A stretch of DNA of 64,000 nt from Mya arenaria (Eukaryota; Mollusca; Bivalvia; Myida; Myidae). The translations under genes were made by a program, and so were the position numbers. Positions 59,701 through 64,000 of the stretch are shown here, one piece after another. The stretch is from NCBI RefSeq assembly GCF_026914265.1, contig NC_069123.1, positions 37,285,178-37,349,177 of the forward strand. The letters run 5' to 3'. Position 1 is the stretch's first letter, and each line of letters opens with the position of its first letter. The notes beneath the pieces are model-generated. The model was not told the DNA's origin, searched no databases, and worked only from the letters and a program-made list of their open reading frames with translations.

Positions 59701-60288
59701 ACAAACACCACCATGACTGTCGCCTGGTCTATCACGTCTCTCGACCGTGTGATAACCAATGAAAGATATATCTTCGCAAGAGATTGATTCATTAAGCCAT
59801 GTTTCAGAAAAAGCTATAATATCAAATCCATTCAGTTCAGAGAAAAGTATATCAACCTTGTTTTGCAGGCTTTGTACATTGTAATGGATAAATGAGACGT
59901 GATGTTGTGACAAGAGGAGTTTTGATAAATCTGAACTGGATTCTGTTGAACATGATGAAAATGAATCGGGACCAGGATTACGGTGAACATCACCAGATAA
60001 CAATATGAGCTGGACAATCCATAATTCAAATACAATGGCAGAGAAAACTGAGTAGACGGCTACAAACCATAACCCGTTACAACGGAGTTTTATTACATTA
60101 GGCTGGATCTTTTTTCCAGTGGTTGGCGTTGAGTATGAAACGTGGTATGCCTTTAGAGAAAACAGGGCTAAGACGTTGAATAGGATTGGGATGGAAAATA
60201 TTAAAACTATACTGATTTTCCAATATCCCCCGACGTATAACTTTGTCAAACCGGCTACCGACGACCAATTATTACACAGTGCGTTCAT
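56764..60288 (-). CDS. LINE ORF2: endonuclease-reverse transcriptase, 1174 aa, uninterrupted
   Basis: Drives target-primed reverse transcription. Residues 24-45 and 73-97 are hydrophobic, and a 2A-like motif DVHRNPGP lies at 100-107. The APE endonuclease spans about 130-345, with HYNVQSLQNKVD, FSETWLNES, GTFYRPPNSS, TGDFNYNSS and a terminal RYHCPIF where SDH is usual (Y338, H339). The linker contains RKRKRYYKNAK. Reverse transcriptase blocks follow: NYRPISLLNTMEKVFE, SGFRPGDSTVNQL, VFFDISKAFDKVWH, GVPQGSILGPLLFLIFINDI and the catalytic FADD at 793-796. The C-terminal Cys/His motif is CECGEVESSTHFFLHC. Length is full for the group, and the absence of stops suggests recent insertion. The missing Asp in the endonuclease motif argues that this copy may be impaired. 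It is most like CR1/L2/jockey-related mollusc elements; exact clade not assigned. Confidence 0.93.
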   Translation of the reverse strand: MNALCNNWSSVAGLTKLYVGGYWKISIVLIFSIPILFNVLALFSLKAYHVSYSTPTTGKKIQPNVIKLRCNGLWFVAVYSVFSAIVFELWIVQLILLSGDVHRNPGPDSFSSCSTESSSDLSKLLLSQHHVSFIHYNVQSLQNKVDILFSELNGFDIIAFSETWLNESISCEDISFIGYHTVERRDRPGDSHGGVCVFIKDSIHFTRRLDLEINCLESIWVEITLKSRKRLLFGTFYRPPNSSSAYCDSIEDSVGLAIDTGISDVIITGDFNYNSSNSSSSRRIQTLCSVYGLSQVITEPTHFTENTSSTLDLIFASNTNSLISSGVGDPFLPSNIRYHCPIFGILKFAKCKTTSFPRQVWFYDRGNYEELRARLDNTEWDSLSDPNINTYTDNVTNAILNHAKRCIPTKTVVIRPDDVPWMTLHLKNLIRKRKRYYKNAKSKNSTLLWDKFRSFRNETTLTIRSAKETYYSNLSEKICSGSVQSKGWWTILKSFLNPQSKPCINAIQDPTNGELCLDDADKAELINTHFRNQSLLDDSGHVIPPVNNRYGNNNLDNITLLPSDITDILTSLPINKASGPDGISNRILKECSHCLARPLCALFNTSLSTGQFPKQWKDANVCAVFKKGDPTLPVNYRPISLLNTMEKVFERAVYKHFFNHLRDINFLTSFQSGFRPGDSTVNQLTFLYNTFCKALDDGLEVRTVFFDISKAFDKVWHKGLLVKLQETGVHGNLLSWFRDYLSNRRQRVVLPGSRSSWAQLEAGVPQGSILGPLLFLIFINDIVVNIGSNIRLFADDTSLYILVDEPLRATEIIQRDIHSISTWADKWLVTFNPAKTMSILFSRKRQPRFYPELTMYGQQISETNSHKHLGLVLSSDCTWHEHFEYIRSKALKRICIMRKLKFRLDRKCLEFIYFSYIRPILEYADTVWDNCTDYEKNELQKIQNEAGRIVCGATKLVSISVLHKELSWPTLSERRLNHKLCLFYKMDNGLVPEYLSSLTPQTVGSHNYPLRNASNTRTVMSRTSSYFSSFLPSSVRAWNELSRDVRDSPSIASFKRSISNQSSVCPPYYYNGSRRLQVLHARLRTSCSALNYHLFCKNIIISALCECGEVESSTHFFLHCPLYTDIRQTLIRDMSRITRVDIDIILNGDPTLNNESNSKIFSFVHSFLQNSKRF

Positions 60289-61785
<1,497 letters not shown>

Positions 61786-62754
61786 TCACTGGGAGCCCGC
61801 CGAAAGAACAGACGCATACGACTGTTGTTGGGGTATTGGGCGAAGCACTGTCGAATTCTCAAACTTAAGAAGGTCGTTCGCTTTCGTGACTCTGTGGACG
61901 TTCATGTCGTTGTCACGAAGCAAAATAGTGCCGTCAGACGTCCATGCACTTTGAATTTGACCTTTGCGTGCGAGGAGCCTAGCTTTAAAGAACACGTTGC
62001 TTCGCGCTCTAGATAGATCCTCATTAATAAAGACCTTGTTATATAGTTCCTTCCCCTTTGCATTGGCTCGAATATTAAACAGTTTCTGGCGCGAGCGGTA
62101 AGACGTGAATTTTACTATAATGTCACGTGGTCTAATCGTACGAGCAGACCGATCAGTCCCCTGTGATGACCCAGGTACATATCGTTTTCCGACCCTATGC
62201 GACCTGTCGATCTCATCCAAGGAGATTGAGCCTCCCAAGTCCGACACCATAGATATGACTATATCGTCGGTGACTTCCCCAGCGGCCTCCTTTATGCCTG
62301 ATATACGAAGGCTGTTTCTCCTGCTATATTGCTCGGAGTGGTCGACTCTTGACTCGAGTTCTGATACCCGTACTTTCAGAAAGTTATTTTCCGACTTTAT
62401 GGTATCAAGCTCCTTGATAAGATTTTGATTGATTTTGCTTACTACCTTTGGAATAAGGGAATCAACCGCAGATTCGACTGCAGTTGTAATAGAACTCTGA
62501 ATTTCAACAAGAAAAAGAGCCTTTAGATGATCTGATATGACAGTAATGTCATGCTGAGAAAGCTTTATGGAAGGACTGACGTCAGCAGTAGTGTCAGTGG
62601 AGTGTTCTGGAATGCTCGAAATGTCAAAAGACTCATGAGGCCTTGACTTTTTATTGTCTGTTGGCAGGTCCATTTCCGATGGAGAAAGTGAAAGGTTACG
62701 TTTGGCGACCGGCCCTGAGCCAACAGGCGTGGGCGTAGACGTACAGTGCTCCAT
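61786..62754 (-). CDS. LINE ORF1-type RNA-binding protein, 322 aa
   Basis: N-terminal 60 residues are Ser/Pro-rich and polar. Residues about 64-145 are helical and heptad-like (IKSENNFLKVRVSELESRVD), predicted to form the coiled coil used for trimer assembly in L1-type ORF1 proteins. Next come EQYSRRNSLRISGIKE and a mixed alpha/beta region with DRSHRVGKR, RPRDIIVKFTSYRSRQKLF and INEDLSRARSNVFFKARLLA. This is the RRM plus C-terminal domain layout of Transposase_22/L1-ORF1-like proteins. Its role is binding and chaperoning the element RNA. It is uninterrupted. Start chosen at 62754, the first ATG, with no upstream in-frame extension evident. Confidence 0.85.
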   Translation of the reverse strand: MEHCTSTPTPVGSGPVAKRNLSLSPSEMDLPTDNKKSRPHESFDISSIPEHSTDTTADVSPSIKLSQHDITVISDHLKALFLVEIQSSITTAVESAVDSLIPKVVSKINQNLIKELDTIKSENNFLKVRVSELESRVDHSEQYSRRNSLRISGIKEAAGEVTDDIVISMVSDLGGSISLDEIDRSHRVGKRYVPGSSQGTDRSARTIRPRDIIVKFTSYRSRQKLFNIRANAKGKELYNKVFINEDLSRARSNVFFKARLLARKGQIQSAWTSDGTILLRDNDMNVHRVTKANDLLKFENSTVLRPIPQQQSYASVLSAGSQ

Positions 62755-63312
62755 ATGTATTCATTTATAAAATTAACAATACGTATGTGTCCCTTTTAAA
62801 GTTCTGCAGTATACAATTTGATAGTACTTACATAGAAAACACCAAATGTCCAAAATCATCCATTTGTAAGTCCTCAAATTCACAATTTTCAAACATATAC
62901 ACTTCAAGTAACTTCACAGATTAAAAATCACCATTTTTAAGTCCTTAGCTCGACTACAAACTCGAAATTTTGTTTATTTTCATGACCGCGAGAAAATACG
63001 TCTGACCATCTCAAGATTAATCGACACCTCCTCAGTAACTTGTACACTGTTGTGGAAATAATTTGCCGATTTTTATTGTTTATCTGCTGTTTATTTCATC
63101 TGTTTATACTTCTTGTTTTGAATGCTGGACCTTTCAAAACCAGGTGAAAGTGACTAAGTTCTCATTTAGTCGACTTGTTTTGCTGTAAATCAGAAGTTCA
63201 ATAAGAAGTGTCTAAGAGGCGTATTGTAACAAGTAATTAATTTATTCTAATATAGAACAATACACAGGTCAAAATAGAGATTGTTTGCTCACACGGTAAC
63301 TATAAGTCCAGG

Positions 63313-63704
63313 CCCCAATATCACGAAAACACGTTAGTCAAATCTCAATCTCAACACATGTTTTCACATTACAGTATGATATCATTATAAATTACTTATG
63401 TTTTACTATTTTTAAAAGCACATTCTCACATGCATTATGTTGATTAACATGATTGCTCAATATTCTAAAAAAAACTAAAGAACAAAATGAACTTGAGTCA
63501 AACTCAAAAACAATAAATTTGACTCAAGTACAATTTTTGCTCTCATTTTTTCTATAAAATATTGACCAAATATTTGTATTAACATAATAAATGAGAGAAT
63601 ACGATTTAACACAAAACATTTACAATTTTGAATCATATGATGCTGTAATTTGATAAAAAGAGTTGAGACTGAGATTTGACTTGAGTATTTCCGTGATATT
63701 GGTG
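63313..63704. mobile_element. MITE with CCCCAATATCACG ends
   Basis: The left CCCCAATATCACGAAAACAC and TCAAATCTCAATCTCAAC invert to the right GTTGAGACTGAGATTTGA and CCGTGATATTGGTG, imperfect arms of about 45 bp. Near the middle, AACTTGAGTCAAACTC and GACTCAAGT repeat the same words. About 390 bp, no ORF. Confidence 0.7.
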
Positions 63705-64000
63705 TATGTTTAATCCATGTACATTCGGTATCATTTGAAAGGGTAGTTCTGATAACTAATATTTTAAATCACGACAGACACGGCAATATTCAGACGCTTA
63801 TCGTTGTTTCTAGATCACTCTGTATTCACCTTAAAACGGCCGCGAAAGAACATATTTTGCAAGTTTACAAATCAAAAGACTGTTGTGTGAGTACTAATGC
63901 TGTCTAAAAAAATAATATTTCTTTTCTTTACATTTTCTGTCAGCACATTATAAGTTTTAAAATGATACCAACATGATTGGGGTCACCAAGTATGTCAGGG
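63705..64000 (+). other. Possible start of a fourth tandem unit at the window edge
   Basis: TTTTAAAATGATACCAACAT followed by GGGGTCACCA at 63955-63986 resembles the end of intron 2 of copy 3 (TTTTAAAATGATACAAACAT, CGATCACCA at 45547-45576) and the GGTTCACCAGGCAT and GGTCACCAGGCAT of copies 2 and 1. In those copies exon 3 follows within about 70-80 bases, which would fall outside this window. Confidence 0.35.

Overview
This is AT-rich animal nuclear DNA. Genes are split by GT-AG introns, simple repeats are long and numerous, and non-LTR retrotransposons, SINE-like elements and short inverted-repeat elements are interspersed. The mix of element types resembles bivalve mollusc genomes. That placement is an inference from repeat style, not a database match. 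No bacterial operon, CRISPR array, rRNA gene or functional tRNA was found.

The main content is a tandem family of three small genes on the + strand (about 10.5-14.6, 30.2-37.8 and 44.1-47.6 kb). The exons are too short to stand out as long ORFs. All three copies share one four-exon structure with identical intron phases (0, 1, 1) and identical sizes for exons 1, 2 and 4 (81, 31 and 98 nt); only exon 3 varies (141, 120, 126 nt). They predict intact proteins of 116, 109 and 111 aa: a signal peptide, a short ectodomain with eight cysteines (C-x4-C ... CC ... CCC ... C), one membrane span and a short arginine-rich tail ending RRAYA(S/A)(I/M). The architecture recalls the Shisa/VOPP1/WBP1-like membrane adaptors, but the family is not identified. 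Conserved 5' flanks, introns and 3' regions show that whole segments were duplicated.

The copies have diverged by insertion. Copy 2 has a second promoter-plus-exon-1 block, a 2.3 kb array of 58-bp units and a 27-bp array in intron 1, a tRNA-headed SINE in intron 2, and a 5'-truncated LINE with an 8-bp target duplication in intron 3. A 4 kb element with about 350-bp inverted ends lies just after it. Duplication unit 1 carries an extra 2.4 kb holding a spliced Myb/SANT-like gene on the - strand.

Other content by region: 0-10 kb has microsatellites, a TA-flanked MITE, two unrecognised - strand exon-like ORFs, a 20-bp minisatellite and a polypurine tract. 19-30 kb has a decayed transposon-type ORF, a decayed LINE (-) and a hairpin-unit satellite. 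38-43 kb has nested inverted-repeat elements, one carrying a tRNA-like sequence. 54 kb has a first exon of a secreted PAN/apple-domain protein. 56-63 kb has a two-ORF LINE on the - strand with an uninterrupted 1174-aa ORF2 bearing a 2A-like motif. The last bases resemble the end of intron 2 of the tandem family, so a fourth copy may lie just beyond the window.
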